Shown piece after piece: positions 53,101 through 62,400 of a stretch of DNA of 64,000 nucleotides. Each line of letters begins with the position of its first letter. Within the stretch, counting starts at the first letter, position 1. A model generated the notes under the pieces. It saw only the letters and a program-made list of their open reading frames with translations. It made no database searches and had not been told where the DNA came from. Source of the DNA: Streptomyces aidingensis (GTDB lineage Bacteria > Actinomycetota > Actinomycetes > Streptomycetales > Streptomycetaceae); NCBI RefSeq assembly GCF_900112355.1, contig NZ_FOLM01000015.1, forward strand, positions 62,001 through 126,000, in the 5' to 3' direction. Position numbers and translations under genes: made by a program.

Positions 53101-54288
53101 GGCCGCCAGGGAGTCCGCACGGTCCCGGGCCGCCTCGGCCGCGCGCTCGGCGCCATCGGCCCGGCGCCGCAGATCGTCGAGTTCGCTGCCGCGCCGGTAA
53201 ATCTCGCTGTCGAGCAGGCCGTCGATGGCCGCCTCCAGTTCCAGCCCCTGCGCGTTCGCCCGGTCCCGGCCCTGCTCGGCTTCGGCGCGCTCGGCAAGGG
53301 CGGATTCGAGCTTCGCCTCGCTCTCCCGCGCCTCCCGGGTGACGTTGTCCAGGTCCGTCGTGGCGGAGATCAGCCGGCCGGCCGCGGCCCGCAGCACGCG
53401 CTGGACATAGGTGCGCTGGCGGGCGGCGAGCGTCTCCGCGGCGGCCACCTCCTGGTCCAGCTTGCGCAGCCGTTCCCGCTGCCGGTCGAGCCGTTCGAAG
53501 CCTTCGGCGAGTTCGCCGATCTCGGCCTCGCCCAGCGGCGGAAGTGCCCGCGAGAGGAGGGTGGAGAGCAGGGCCGGATCAAGGCGCTGGGAGAGTTTGG
53601 GTGTGCGCAGCTGGAGAAGGGCGGTCAGCAGGGCGTCATAGCGCTGCTCGGTCATGCCGGGGAAGAGTGTGTGGCGGACGGTGGCGCGGTATTCGGCGGC
53701 GGACGGGAAGAGTGCGCCCCGGCCCTCGGACAGCGCGTCGCCCAGCTCGCGGCGGGTGAGAGGCCGGCCGCCGGCGTCGACCAGGTACAGGCTCCCCGGC
53801 TCGTCCGGCTGCTCAGGGGCCGCCAAGTGGCTGATGCGCCGGCCGGTGATGAAGAAGTCCGCGGTGACGGAGGTGGTGTGGACCGTCGCCTGGAGCCGGG
53901 CGCCGCAGCAGAACCACTGGGAGTGTCCGGCCTCCTCGCGGGTGAACTCCAGCCACACATAGCCGACACGGGTGCGGCCGGAGGCGCCTTCCCCCATGAG
54001 GTTCCAGTGCATCGTCCGTTCGGAGCCGCCGAAGGTGGACAGCCGGTTCGGGCGGAGACTGGCGTCCAGCAGGAACGGCAGCAGGAGTTCGAGTGCCTTG
54101 GACTTGCCGGTGCCGTTGGGGCCACGCAGCAGCAGGCGGCCCTGGTGGAAGGTGAAGACCTCGTCGTAGTAGCGCCAGACATTGAGGATGCCGGCCCTGG
54201 TCGGCCGCCAGCGGTCCGCTCCGGGCACGTGGCCGTGCGGGCCGGCCGCCGCGTTCCGGGTCCGGTCGGCGAGCTTGATGACCGTCAC
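50119..54288 (-). CDS. jetC: JetC, Wadjet SMC-like ATPase
   Basis: 1389 residues from GTG 54288. JetC is the SMC/MukB-like motor that extrudes DNA loops. Walker A GPNGTGKS lies at about 56-63, the ABC signature LSGGEKAIAL at about 1274-1283 and Walker B LILLDEVF at about 1306, separated by roughly 1200 residues dominated by Ala/Arg/Glu-rich coiled coil, interrupted near 590-760 by a hinge-like region. The start overlaps the jetB stop (GTGA) and the stop overlaps the jetD start (ATGA). Length and layout fit the TIGR02680 family. Confidence 0.92.
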   Translation of the reverse strand: MTVIKLADRTRNAAAGPHGHVPGADRWRPTRAGILNVWRYYDEVFTFHQGRLLLRGPNGTGKSKALELLLPFLLDASLRPNRLSTFGGSERTMHWNLMGEGASGRTRVGYVWLEFTREEAGHSQWFCCGARLQATVHTTSVTADFFITGRRISHLAAPEQPDEPGSLYLVDAGGRPLTRRELGDALSEGRGALFPSAAEYRATVRHTLFPGMTEQRYDALLTALLQLRTPKLSQRLDPALLSTLLSRALPPLGEAEIGELAEGFERLDRQRERLRKLDQEVAAAETLAARQRTYVQRVLRAAAGRLISATTDLDNVTREARESEAKLESALAERAEAEQGRDRANAQGLELEAAIDGLLDSEIYRRGSELDDLRRRADGAERAAEAARDRADSLAAVAEQDAQRRTEAAERAGHAGRQHDQARAEVRLAARRAAMESVAEELDQLLGVAVDPSRGADGAGGAEEERPEQAARQLLHGAVNSRRDQVAQVRRAGERHERAVDARTAAEIALEEHRAQLAEAVTSQAAAARAHEQALDTLAGELRQWADRCTELRITEPAALSDRAASRDTVQAIVESAARDADRRITEERTTVAAARAAAAERRSGLMAELDRLAEAAGLPPRAPHTRTADRTAREGAPLWRLVSFRDDVPAAVQAGVEAALEAAGLLDAWVGPHTGFRVSGHDTFAEADLAHPVHGPSLLDILRPEPESPVCVERVQRILSGIAYGPTLPAPTLPAAPVAAVSADGHWRLAGLTGSWAKTESAHIGAAARERARLRRIDELTRELEEATAAVAALDDRLHTLDERRRRLDLELRSRPSHGPLDSARQALERAEARTAAREDAVRAAVIRLDRCESDVRQTLRALTALAAEQGLPAEPRGLDSVLEAVTTFQDTVGAWLHARTRWTAARRAAAMVREQAERSTRTAADAAGDADRARAEATALAARRAAVESAIGEDYRETARRIGDLRRERDRTRKEAAALDAGLLRLADRIATLRASMTAEVRRREEAVGERNTAAARFRHLCGLGLAEDAGLPLSLSAQDGTRATLEASRTVAARWPSLPHAPHNLGDAYTRLADAVHSSRQDLGERADLDLEADEDVQIFTATLDGIRVGAAQLLTTLIADRDRSAEDITAAERDLFDRTLTGDTRRHLADRIRQANALVDRMNKHLDEVRTASNVAVRLDWDVDPELPPGTRTARDLLLKDPRHLTETDHRALHDFFRARIDEAKARDTATGWEDQLAEVLDYTRWHRFTVRLHRDDERGWQPLTRKLHGALSGGEKAIALHLPLFAAVAAYYEAVPRAPRLILLDEVFVGVDSANRGQVFALLSALDLDLALTSDHEWCTYRELPGIAIHQLITEDADNGGDDAVTSARFTWTGAHLLPEDAAR

Positions 54289-55637
54289 CCCAGTGCCTCC
54301 TTGTCGCGGGCTCCCTCGTGGGCTCCCTCGTGGGCTTCGTCAGCGTCCCGGTGCCCGTGGTCCGGTCCCCGTTGCCCTTGGCCCGCTGCCCGTTCCGGTG
54401 CCGGCCGGCCATCGGGGCCGGATATGGTCACGCGGTACCGGGCTGCGGCGGGCAGCGCCGTGATCCGGTCCGCCGTGCGGCGTGCCAGCCCGAAGCCGCA
54501 CAGCACGTCCACGGCATCGGCCGCCAGACGGGGGCCGCCGCCCTCGGACCGGTACCCCGCGGCCCAGCGGGGATGCCGGCCCAGCAGACGCTCGGCCTCG
54601 GCCGCAAGCTCTTCCGGCATGGCGCCGGCCGGTGACCGGAGCAGGAAGTCCAGCAGGAGCAGCGCGGCCGTCTTCGCCGTTCCTGAGCCGTCGGGAAATG
54701 CGGAGTCGGTGGCGATCCCGTCCGGATCGGCGAGCAGGATGCCCTCAACCCGTTCCTCCAGCACGAAGCCGGCCTGGGCGGCAGCACGCCGCACAATCTG
54801 GCGCCCGGTGGGCGAGAGGAGGTAGGCCCCCTCGTCGGGGGAGAGGTCCTCGCGGTGGAGTACCGGGTCGTCGAACAGCCTGCGCAGCACCGAGTGGCGC
54901 AGTCGCAGGTTGCGCTGGCTTTCGGATATCAGGCCGGTGGGGGCCGTGTCGCCGGTCTCGCCGTAACGGCGTTCCCGCATCAGGCCGTCCAGCAGTTCGT
55001 CGAACCGTACGGGGATGCCGGCCGGCGGCAGGGCGAGCCGCGAAGGGGCTTCAGGGGCGGCGATCAGCCGCATGAGAAGCGTGGTGTCCACCCGGTAGAG
55101 GACCTTCGCTTCCGCCGATTCGGCATAGCTTTCGGTGGTGCCGTCCACGGCGCGGAGCGCACCGAGGGTTTCCAGCAGCCGGAGCACGTCGACGAAGGCC
55201 ATCCGCTCGGCCCGGGAGGCGGTGTCGAACAGCGGGACTGCCTCGTCCTCGGCGGTGGCACGCACCACCCGCTCGGCGAGCAGGCCGATGGTGGTGACGG
55301 GTACGGACAGCAGTTCCGCCGCGGCCACGCACAGCAGCGTGTAGCGGCGTCGGTCGAATGGGGCCCGGCCGGCACGCGCCCGCCGGGCCGGTCGGGAGGC
55401 GTCCGCCGTCTGCCGGACTTTGAACAGCCGGGCGTATCCGAGCCGGGGTTCGAAGGCAAGGGTCCAGCCGAGGTGGTAGTCGAACCACTGGACGAGCGGG
55501 TCCCGGCGGCGCCGGACCAGCTCGAACGCCTCGGGATCGTGCCGTCTGGTCAGCAGCGGCCGGGCGAGCAGCAGGCGGATGGCCCGGGAGATTTCGTCGC
55601 GCTCGGCGACCACGAGCTGATTGGCGAGATTACTCAT
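54285..55637 (-). CDS. jetB: JetB, Wadjet KITE-type subunit (DUF2398)
   Basis: 450 residues from ATG 55637, which overlaps the jetA stop (ATGA); an upstream in-frame extension to 55721 is rejected. DUF2398/TIGR02678 proteins occupy the KITE-subunit position of the Wadjet complex. Typical features are visible: the early block ERDEISRAIRLLLARPLL and the middle LLSPTGRQIVRRAA. The C-terminal ~45 residues are low complexity and include a 12-base tandem repeat (GGGCTCCCTCGT on the plus strand, about 54308-54331) coding for an Glu-Gly-Ala-His unit. Confidence 0.88.
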   Translation of the reverse strand: MSNLANQLVVAERDEISRAIRLLLARPLLTRRHDPEAFELVRRRRDPLVQWFDYHLGWTLAFEPRLGYARLFKVRQTADASRPARRARAGRAPFDRRRYTLLCVAAAELLSVPVTTIGLLAERVVRATAEDEAVPLFDTASRAERMAFVDVLRLLETLGALRAVDGTTESYAESAEAKVLYRVDTTLLMRLIAAPEAPSRLALPPAGIPVRFDELLDGLMRERRYGETGDTAPTGLISESQRNLRLRHSVLRRLFDDPVLHREDLSPDEGAYLLSPTGRQIVRRAAAQAGFVLEERVEGILLADPDGIATDSAFPDGSGTAKTAALLLLDFLLRSPAGAMPEELAAEAERLLGRHPRWAAGYRSEGGGPRLAADAVDVLCGFGLARRTADRITALPAAARYRVTISGPDGRPAPERAAGQGQRGPDHGHRDADEAHEGAHEGARDKEALG

Positions 55638-57178
55638 CCACCGGCCCTTCCGTCCCCGGCGGGGCGCGCGGCGGAGCCGGCCACACGTACCTCGACGAGA
55701 TAGTCCGGGCCCGTGAGCCACCCGCGCCCGGTGCGCAGAACTGCCGGAGCGGAGGTGGCCGGGGGCGGCCGGAGCAGGATGTCCACCCTGCCGTCACCGG
55801 TGGTCGCACGCCGGATGCCGGTCTGGTCGGGCCGGGCCGCCAGGGCCCGGCCGAGCAGGTCGAGCAGCCGCTCGAAGACCGTGTGGTCCAGCTCGCCGAA
55901 GCGGGACAGCGGAAGGGGGCCGTCCGTGCCGAGCATGCTCCACGCGGCCTCCAGCTCGGCACGCTCCTGGCGGGCCCGGGCGGCGCGGCGGGCCCGCAGA
56001 GCGTCCACCGGGCGGACCTTGCCGGTGCGGCCGGCCTGCTGTGTCCGGCCCGATGTGCGCAGCAGGGCGGATACTTCCACCGGAGGCGCGTCGGCCCATG
56101 AGGCGGAGGACGGAATGAGTTCCGGGTCGGGCTGGTGCAGGTGGGCATGTCGGGATGAGGCCAGCCCGAAGGCCAGGTGCCACAGCCGGTGCAGGTCCTC
56201 CTCTCCGGGTGCCAGGGCGAACCACCGGGCCAGCTCACGGAAATCCTGGGCTGCGTTGGAGGACCGGCGACGGGCCTCGTGAATGCGGTCGAGCGCCTGA
56301 AGCAGAGTGATGATCGCCCGGCGGGCGACATCATGCAGTTGCTCGACCCGGGCGGGCACACCCTCGGGAGGCAGGAACCATGCCCGCAGGCCGTCCCAGC
56401 GGGCACGGCGGTGCGCCAGCCAGGCGGGTACGGGATCACCGTCGGGCACCGGGGGGAGCTCGGCACCGGCCAGCGCCCGCTCATGCAGCAGGCTCACGCC
56501 ATTCTTCTCGACCTGGGCGGCGGCCGCGGCGATGGCGCGTGCTCTCTGGTCCAGATTGGTCAGGAACTCCTGAAGGTAGGCCACGGTCGCGGACTTGACC
56601 TCCCGGAACGTGCCGGTATCTGCGCTTTCGGCGCGCAGCAGGCGCTGCAGTTCGCTGTTGAAGGTTCTGGTGTTGTCCAGCAGGGCTTCCAGATGACCCT
56701 CAAGTTCCTGAAGCGTGGTGTAGATCCGCCGGTCCGCGGACCCGGGAGTCTCCAGCAGTACACAGAGCTCGGCGAGACGGTCCGCGATGGCATCCAGCAC
56801 GGCCGTCTGGAGAGCACCGGTGGACGCCAGAGCCTCCAGGGCGTGCCGCACACCGGCGATCGCGGCCTCGCCCTGCCGGGTGAGGGAGTACTGAAGATTG
56901 CGCCGCTCGTATTCATCGGCGGTGCGGTAGTTCTCGGCGTGGTTCTGGACCACGTCGAGCAGGTTCCACTCGCGGAGCTGCTTCAGTGCCCTGATCAGCT
57001 CCTCGTCGGTCAGAGGAGTCAGCCGGCCGCCCGCACGGAGCCGGGCCCGGACATCGTCGAGCCCGAGCGTGGTCTCCAGCCGCTCGTTGGCGGCGGCGAA
57101 GGCGTCGAGTATCGCCTGGTACAGATGCGCCCAGTCACCCCATGTGAACCGGAACATCTCCGGCGGAATCCTGCGCAC
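55634..57178 (-). CDS. jetA: JetA, Wadjet kleisin-type subunit (DUF2397)
   Basis: 514 residues from GTG 57178, placed just after a strong GGAGGAGGGG; in-frame codons further up have no such site. DUF2397/TIGR02677 proteins take the kleisin role, bridging the JetC heads. The N-terminal winged-helix-like block (EELIRALKQLREWNLLDVV) and long helices (about 100-330) are visible. It is the first gene of the four-gene jetABCD operon. The published Wadjet subtype with DUF2397/2398/2399 is meant; I could not settle whether it is numbered type II or III. Confidence 0.88.
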   Translation of the reverse strand: MRRIPPEMFRFTWGDWAHLYQAILDAFAAANERLETTLGLDDVRARLRAGGRLTPLTDEELIRALKQLREWNLLDVVQNHAENYRTADEYERRNLQYSLTRQGEAAIAGVRHALEALASTGALQTAVLDAIADRLAELCVLLETPGSADRRIYTTLQELEGHLEALLDNTRTFNSELQRLLRAESADTGTFREVKSATVAYLQEFLTNLDQRARAIAAAAAQVEKNGVSLLHERALAGAELPPVPDGDPVPAWLAHRRARWDGLRAWFLPPEGVPARVEQLHDVARRAIITLLQALDRIHEARRRSSNAAQDFRELARWFALAPGEEDLHRLWHLAFGLASSRHAHLHQPDPELIPSSASWADAPPVEVSALLRTSGRTQQAGRTGKVRPVDALRARRAARARQERAELEAAWSMLGTDGPLPLSRFGELDHTVFERLLDLLGRALAARPDQTGIRRATTGDGRVDILLRPPPATSAPAVLRTGRGWLTGPDYLVEVRVAGSAARPAGDGRAGG

Positions 57179-57226
57179 CGCCACCCCTCCTCCCGCCGGC
57201 TCCGATCCGGCCCGGCTGGGCACCCC

Positions 57227-57254
57227 ACTCTAGGCGCGTTTGTGACACCGTGAC
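57227..57254 (-). promoter_or_regulatory. Candidate jetA promoter/operator
   Basis: On the minus strand a TAGAGT hexamer (57227-57232) fits the -10 pattern, 48 bp before the jetA GTG. Two direct GTCAC units (57242-57246 and 57250-57254), three bases apart, lie at the -35 side, where no normal -35 is visible. This may be an operator or activator site. Confidence 0.3.
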
Positions 57255-57327
57255 CCCGAAGCAGGCATATCCGGCACACGCGGCCGGGGCCGTGCCCACT
57301 GTCAGTTGCCGCTGGGGCGTCGGGCCG

Positions 57328-58299
57328 TCAGCGGGTGATGGCCTGGATCTCCTGGACGGTGAGTTCGTGGGTGGTCTCCAGTACGGCGTCGGGCAGCGGC
57401 TGTGAGGTATCGGTGCCGGTGGCGGTCCAGGACATGGTGGCCGTCAGGGTGTGGAGGTGCCGGGTGTGGCGCGGTGGCAGGTGATTCCGCACGGGGGTGT
57501 CTCGCCCTCGTGTGCCGGGGTCCAGGGCAGGCCGATGGTGCCGTCGGGGTTGAGGATGCAGCGGCCGTCGGCGGGGTGCAGTGTGGCGTCCTCGGTGCCG
57601 GGGTCCAGGGTCAGGGCTCCGGGGACGGCGGTGGTGGTGACCTCCAGGCCCAGGACGTCGAGGATGGCGGTGGCGGAGACCTCACTGATGGCCGCGGTGT
57701 CCTGCCAGATCCAGGTGGGCAGGTTCACCACCTGCGGCCGGTCCGCGTCGGGGCTGAGAGAGATGGAGGTCTGGGGCAGTGGCAGCCATTCGTAGGCGGC
57801 CTCGGCGAGGGTTTGCGGGCTGACCGCCAGCGGCTGGCCGACGGGCGTCTCGCTGCGCTCGGCCCATATTCCGTAGGCGGAGCAGGCGGACGCCGCCGCG
57901 GTGCCGCGGTGGTCCGGATTGGCCACCCCGACCCAGAACCAGCCCTCGCCCTCGATGTCCAGGTTGTAGTCGGTGTACGGCTCCCCGCGCTGGTAGTAGT
58001 CCAGCAGCCGCTCCCGGCTGGGGGCGATGTCCTCCTCCGGGATCCGGGTCCAGGACTGCAGCAGCCGCTGCGTGTAGTCCCGCATCTCGGATGCGGTGCG
58101 CGGCTCGTACCAGCACGCCGGCGGCGACCATTCCCCGGACCCGGCGCCCGGCACCGCCACCCCCGGCGGTTCGGTGCCCGGTGCTGTCCGCGCCGTCGAT
58201 CCGGTCGTCGGAGTCGCCGGAGCCGGAGCCTGCGGAGCAGGCCCCGGTCAGCAGGCCGACGGTGAGGAGCGCAATGGGCAGAGCGAGACGGCGCTTCAT
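57328..58299 (-). pseudogene. Lipoprotein gene with two frameshifts
   Basis: Starting at ATG 58299 the sequence encodes a classic lipoprotein signal (MKRRLALPIALLTVGLLTGAC, lipobox LTGAC, given here in short form) followed by an acidic Ser/Gly linker. Near 58185 the coding signal moves by one base into the frame that reads VPGAGSGEWSPPACWYEP and continues for about 230 codons. Near 57455 it moves again into a frame ending HTLTATMSWTATG...QEIQAITR at 57328. Read together this is a complete secreted lipoprotein of about 320 residues, of unknown function. Two indels make it a likely pseudogene; sequencing errors are the alternative. It lies 150 bp upstream of jetA on the same strand. Confidence 0.65.
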
Positions 58300-58432
58300 G
58301 GTGGAGATCCCCCAAGCGATGCGTAACGGTGACGCTGTGTGCTCCAGCCTTAACCATGCCGCTACCGGCGTTGCGAGGGGATGGTCGTACTGGGCCTCGC
58401 GCGTCACAGAGAGACAGCGAATCGGTGGTCTG

Positions 58433-59398
58433 CTATCGGATGCCGCGGATGAGCTTGTCCAGGGCTTCGTCGGCGGTGTCCGCGAGGAGTTCAACAACGT
58501 CCATACCGAAGTAGACGGCCCCGTTCTCTGCCATGCCCAGATACTGGTTCGCCTGGACGGCGTCACCGATGGGGTAGAGGTAGGTCCCGGCCTCCTCACT
58601 GAGAAAGTCGAAGATCTCGAAGTCCAGCTTGGCGACCAGGGGATCGAGCCGGACGGGGGAGCGGGCCATGGTCCTGCCCGGCCCCTTCGTGTTGAGCTCC
58701 AGTCCGCCGAACTCGGTGAGGAACCGGCGGGCGGCTTCATTCGCCTCAAAGCCTTCGTCATTCTCACGAAGGACTTGCTCCCACTGCGCCGTGGACACCG
58801 AACGGCCCGGAAACCAGCCGGACCGGCGCAGCATCCAGTCGGCCTCGGCGGACCACCGGGCACCGGAGCCCGCACGGGCCCCCACCGGAACGGTCTCGCC
58901 CGGGAACTCCAGATGGTCCCCCGCCAGGACGAACGGGAGAGGAGCGTCGGTGTGCCGCTCCATGACGAGTTTCTCCAGCGCGAGAACACCGGTGTCGGCG
59001 AGCAACTGCGCGCCGCCGTCGCCGGTGCCGATCCAGACGGCGCCGTCCTCGCTCATGCCCAGCCGGCTTGCGCCGCTGTCGGCATGGCCGAGCGGGTACA
59101 GGCGGGCCCCGGCGCTCTCCTTGAAGCGTGCGAAGGCTTCCCGGTCCGCCACCGCCACGCGCGGATCGAGGCGGAACGGCGACTGCGGCATGATCGGTCC
59201 CGGCGTCCACTCGTCGGTCGACAGACCGCCGAACTCGGTGAGAAACCGCCGCACCGCGTCATGCATCCCAAGGCCCAGCTCCGCACGCACCGGCTCCTCC
59301 CAGCGCGTGACCGGCACCGACCGCTCCGGGTACCAGCCCGTCGACCGCATGACGCGCAGGGTCAGCGCGGACCATCCGGCCCGAGGTACGTCAGTCAT
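58433..59398 (-). CDS. Tandem SUKH-3 immunity protein
   Basis: 321 residues made of two SUKH-3 domains. Copy one (about 1-150) and copy two (about 165-321) both show a GW-P-RSV-x5-WE opening, then RRFLTEFGGL and a closing LG-x3-GAV block. SUKH proteins neutralise diverse polymorphic toxins, in particular deaminase and nuclease tips. The ATG at 59398 is 2 bp after the toxin stop, so it is the cognate immunity gene. Two diverged copies in one chain may give broader protection or be needed for one toxin. 133 bp with no gene separate it from the lipoprotein pseudogene. Confidence 0.9.
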   Translation of the reverse strand: MTDVPRAGWSALTLRVMRSTGWYPERSVPVTRWEEPVRAELGLGMHDAVRRFLTEFGGLSTDEWTPGPIMPQSPFRLDPRVAVADREAFARFKESAGARLYPLGHADSGASRLGMSEDGAVWIGTGDGGAQLLADTGVLALEKLVMERHTDAPLPFVLAGDHLEFPGETVPVGARAGSGARWSAEADWMLRRSGWFPGRSVSTAQWEQVLRENDEGFEANEAARRFLTEFGGLELNTKGPGRTMARSPVRLDPLVAKLDFEIFDFLSEEAGTYLYPIGDAVQANQYLGMAENGAVYFGMDVVELLADTADEALDKLIRGIR

Positions 59399-59400
59399 GT

Positions 59401-62400
59401 CTACACCACCGCCGTGATTCCGAATTGTTCGAGCACATCCTTACAAGAAGGACACGGAGGCTTCGGCGTCCCGTGCGCGTCGTTGCCCGACGCGCGCACA
59501 TTCACGGCGGCCATCGTGCCCCCACGAGGGTCGACGCCTGCGTGCAGTGCATCCGACAGCGCCTCTGCCTCGCCACATCTCCCATGCTGTCCCCCCATTC
59601 TCTGCTTGATGTCGGTCGGCACCCGGTCGTAGGCCGCCTGAACGTCCGGGTGGAGGTTGTGGTTGCCGCCGCCCTTGATGCTGGCGCCGCTGAAGGTCTG
59701 GGGGTGTCCGGGGACGGAGAGCCCGGCCGCGCTGGTGGGGCGGGTGTGCTTATTCGCTCCAGGCCGAGCCTGCTCCAGATCCGCCCGGGCCCGGGCAGCG
59801 GCCCGCGCAGCGGTCTCGCAGTCCGGGGCGAGGCCGAGGGAGTCGGTTTGGGTGTGCGGGTTGGCGACGTAGGCGCGGGGGTTGGGGCCCGGGGCGAGGC
59901 CGAGCGGGTCCAGCGACATGTACTGGCCCGTCTCCGGGTCGTAATGGCGCTGGTAGTTGTAGTGGAATGCCGTTTCCGGGTCGTGGTACTGGCCGGGGAA
60001 GCGCAGGGGGCAGGCGGCCTCGCCGGAGCGGGCATCGGGGAGTTGGGCACCCCACAGCGTGGTGCGGGAGTGCCAGGCAATGCGGCCGTGGTCGTCGACG
60101 AGTTCGGTCGGGGTGCCGACCAGGTCGGTGACGATGGCGTAGAAGCGTTCGTCGATCCATTCCTGCGGCTGCTCGGATGCGGGAACGCGGTGGGTCTGGG
60201 CCACCGGGCTGAAGCGGTCGCGTTCCCAGTCCCAGACGGTGCACTCGGCGGTGCCGTCCTCGGAGAGCACGGTCTGCTCGGCGGGTACGAAGCCGTCCCA
60301 GGTGAAGACCACCTGCTCGGCCACGGTGCTGCCGTCCGCCCCGAGCCGCTGCTTGGCGATGCGGCGGCCGAAGGGGTCGTAGCGGTATGCCCAGCGCGTG
60401 CCGTCGGGGGTGATCACGCCGGTCAGCCGGTCCTGGCTGTCCCAGGAGTAGCGCCAGACGTCCGGCTTGCGGGACAGCCGCTTGCGGCGCCGGACCACGA
60501 CGCGGCCCTGTGCGTCGTATTCGTAGGTGATGTCCCGGCTGCTGCGGGAAGCGTCGGGGCGGGGCGGGTTCGCCTGGTGCCATTCCCCCTGGGCGAGGTT
60601 GCCGGCGTCGTCGTACGCGTAGCGTTCGGTCCAGGTGGCGGCCTGCACGGCGGTGACCCGGCCGGTGCTGTTGACGTCGATGGTCCGGTAGCCGCGCAGC
60701 AGGTCGGTGATCGCGCTGACCGTGCCGTCGGCCCGGTAGCGGTAGGAGCGGTGCTGGACCGGGCGCGGTCCGGGGGTGTCGGGAAGGCCGTGTGCGGTGA
60801 GGGTCTGGGTGCTGAGCCGGCCGGCGGCGTCCCAGGTCTGGGCAAGGACGGCGGCGCCGGTCCGCCGTTCGGTCTCCCGGCCGGCCGCGTCGTAGCCGAA
60901 GGTGACCGTGCGCCCGGCGGTGCGCAGGGAGACCGGCTTGTCGCGTCCGTCGTACTCCCACACCGATTCGGCGTTCGAAGGGGTGGTGCGGCGGATGCGC
61001 CGGCCGAGGATGTCGTAGACGTTGCGCAGGGTGGCCCCGTTGCAGGTCTCGGCGAGGATTCGGCCCATCGGGTCGCGCTCGTAGCGCAGTTCGGCGTCCG
61101 GGCTGTGGGCATGGAGCAGGTTGCCCATCGGGTCGTAGGTGAAGGTGGTGACGCCTTCGGGGGTGTACTGCTCGGCGATCTTGCCGAGGAGGTTGCGCAC
61201 GTACGAAGTGGTTTCCCCGGCGGCGTTGGTCATCCCGGTGAGGCGGCCCGCCGCGTCGTGCCGGTAGGCGCGGGTGCGGCCGTGGAAGTCCTGCTCCTGG
61301 GACAGCCGGCCCGCCGCGTCGTAGTGGTACCGCCAGGTCTGGCCGAGCTGGTTGGTCACCGAGGCCAGCCGCAGCTCGGTGTCGTAGGCGAACTCCAGGC
61401 GGGTGCCGTCCGGGTCGGTGCGGGCGGAGGGGAGGTCGAAGACGGTGTACTCGAAGCGGGTGACGTCACCGGCCGGGCCGGTGTGCACGACGAGGTTGCC
61501 TTCGGGGTCGTACTCCCGTTGTTCGGTGGTGCCGTCGGGGAGGGTGCGTCGGCTGAGCAGCCCTTCGGGGGTGTAGGAGAAATGCGTCCGTCCCCCGGAG
61601 GGATCGGTGAGCAGGACGAGCCTGCCGAAGGCGTCGCGCCCGGTGAGAGTGGTGGCCCCTTCGGCGTCGGTGGCGGACACCGGCATGCCCGCCGCGTCGG
61701 TCTCCATCCGCACGGTGCGCCCGGCGGCGTCGGTGATGGCGGTGACCGAGCCGGTGCTGTTGTAGCGGTAGGCGATGCGCGCCCCGGCCGGGTCGGTCTC
61801 GGCGGTGAGGTTGCCGCGGGAGTCGTACTCCAGCCGCCAGACGCCGCCATCGGGCTGGGTGACCGCCACGGGCAGGCCGAACTCACCGTTCTCGGCGGTG
61901 GTGCGGTGACCGTCGGGCCGCACCACGGCAGTGGGGGAACCCTGCTCGTCGTACTCGTAGCGGGTCGTGTGCCCCAGCGGATCGGTCAGGGACAGCAGCC
62001 GGTCGTAGCGGTCCCATTCCCGCCGGGTGGTGTTGCCGAGCGGGTCGGTTTCGGCGACGAGCTGGTAACTGTCGTTGAACTGGTAGACGGTGGCGTGCCC
62101 GAGGGAGTCGGTCGCGGTGGTGCGGTGGTTGTGCTCGTCGTAGGCGTAGCGGTATTCCAGGGCGCGGTCCGTGCCGGTGGAGAAGACGCACCGGCCCGCG
62201 TCGTCGTACTCGTAGGCGTACCAGAGCCCGTTGCGGTCCTCCCAGCGGATCAGGCGCGCATGGTCGTCGTAGGTGAAGTCGTGCGGCAGCCCGGAGGAGT
62301 TGAAGACCTTGGCCAGGTTTCCGGCGCCGTCGTAGTCGTATGCGCGCAGCACCGGCTCGTCCGGCGCCGACAGCAGCCGCAGGGAGGTGATGCGCCGGTC

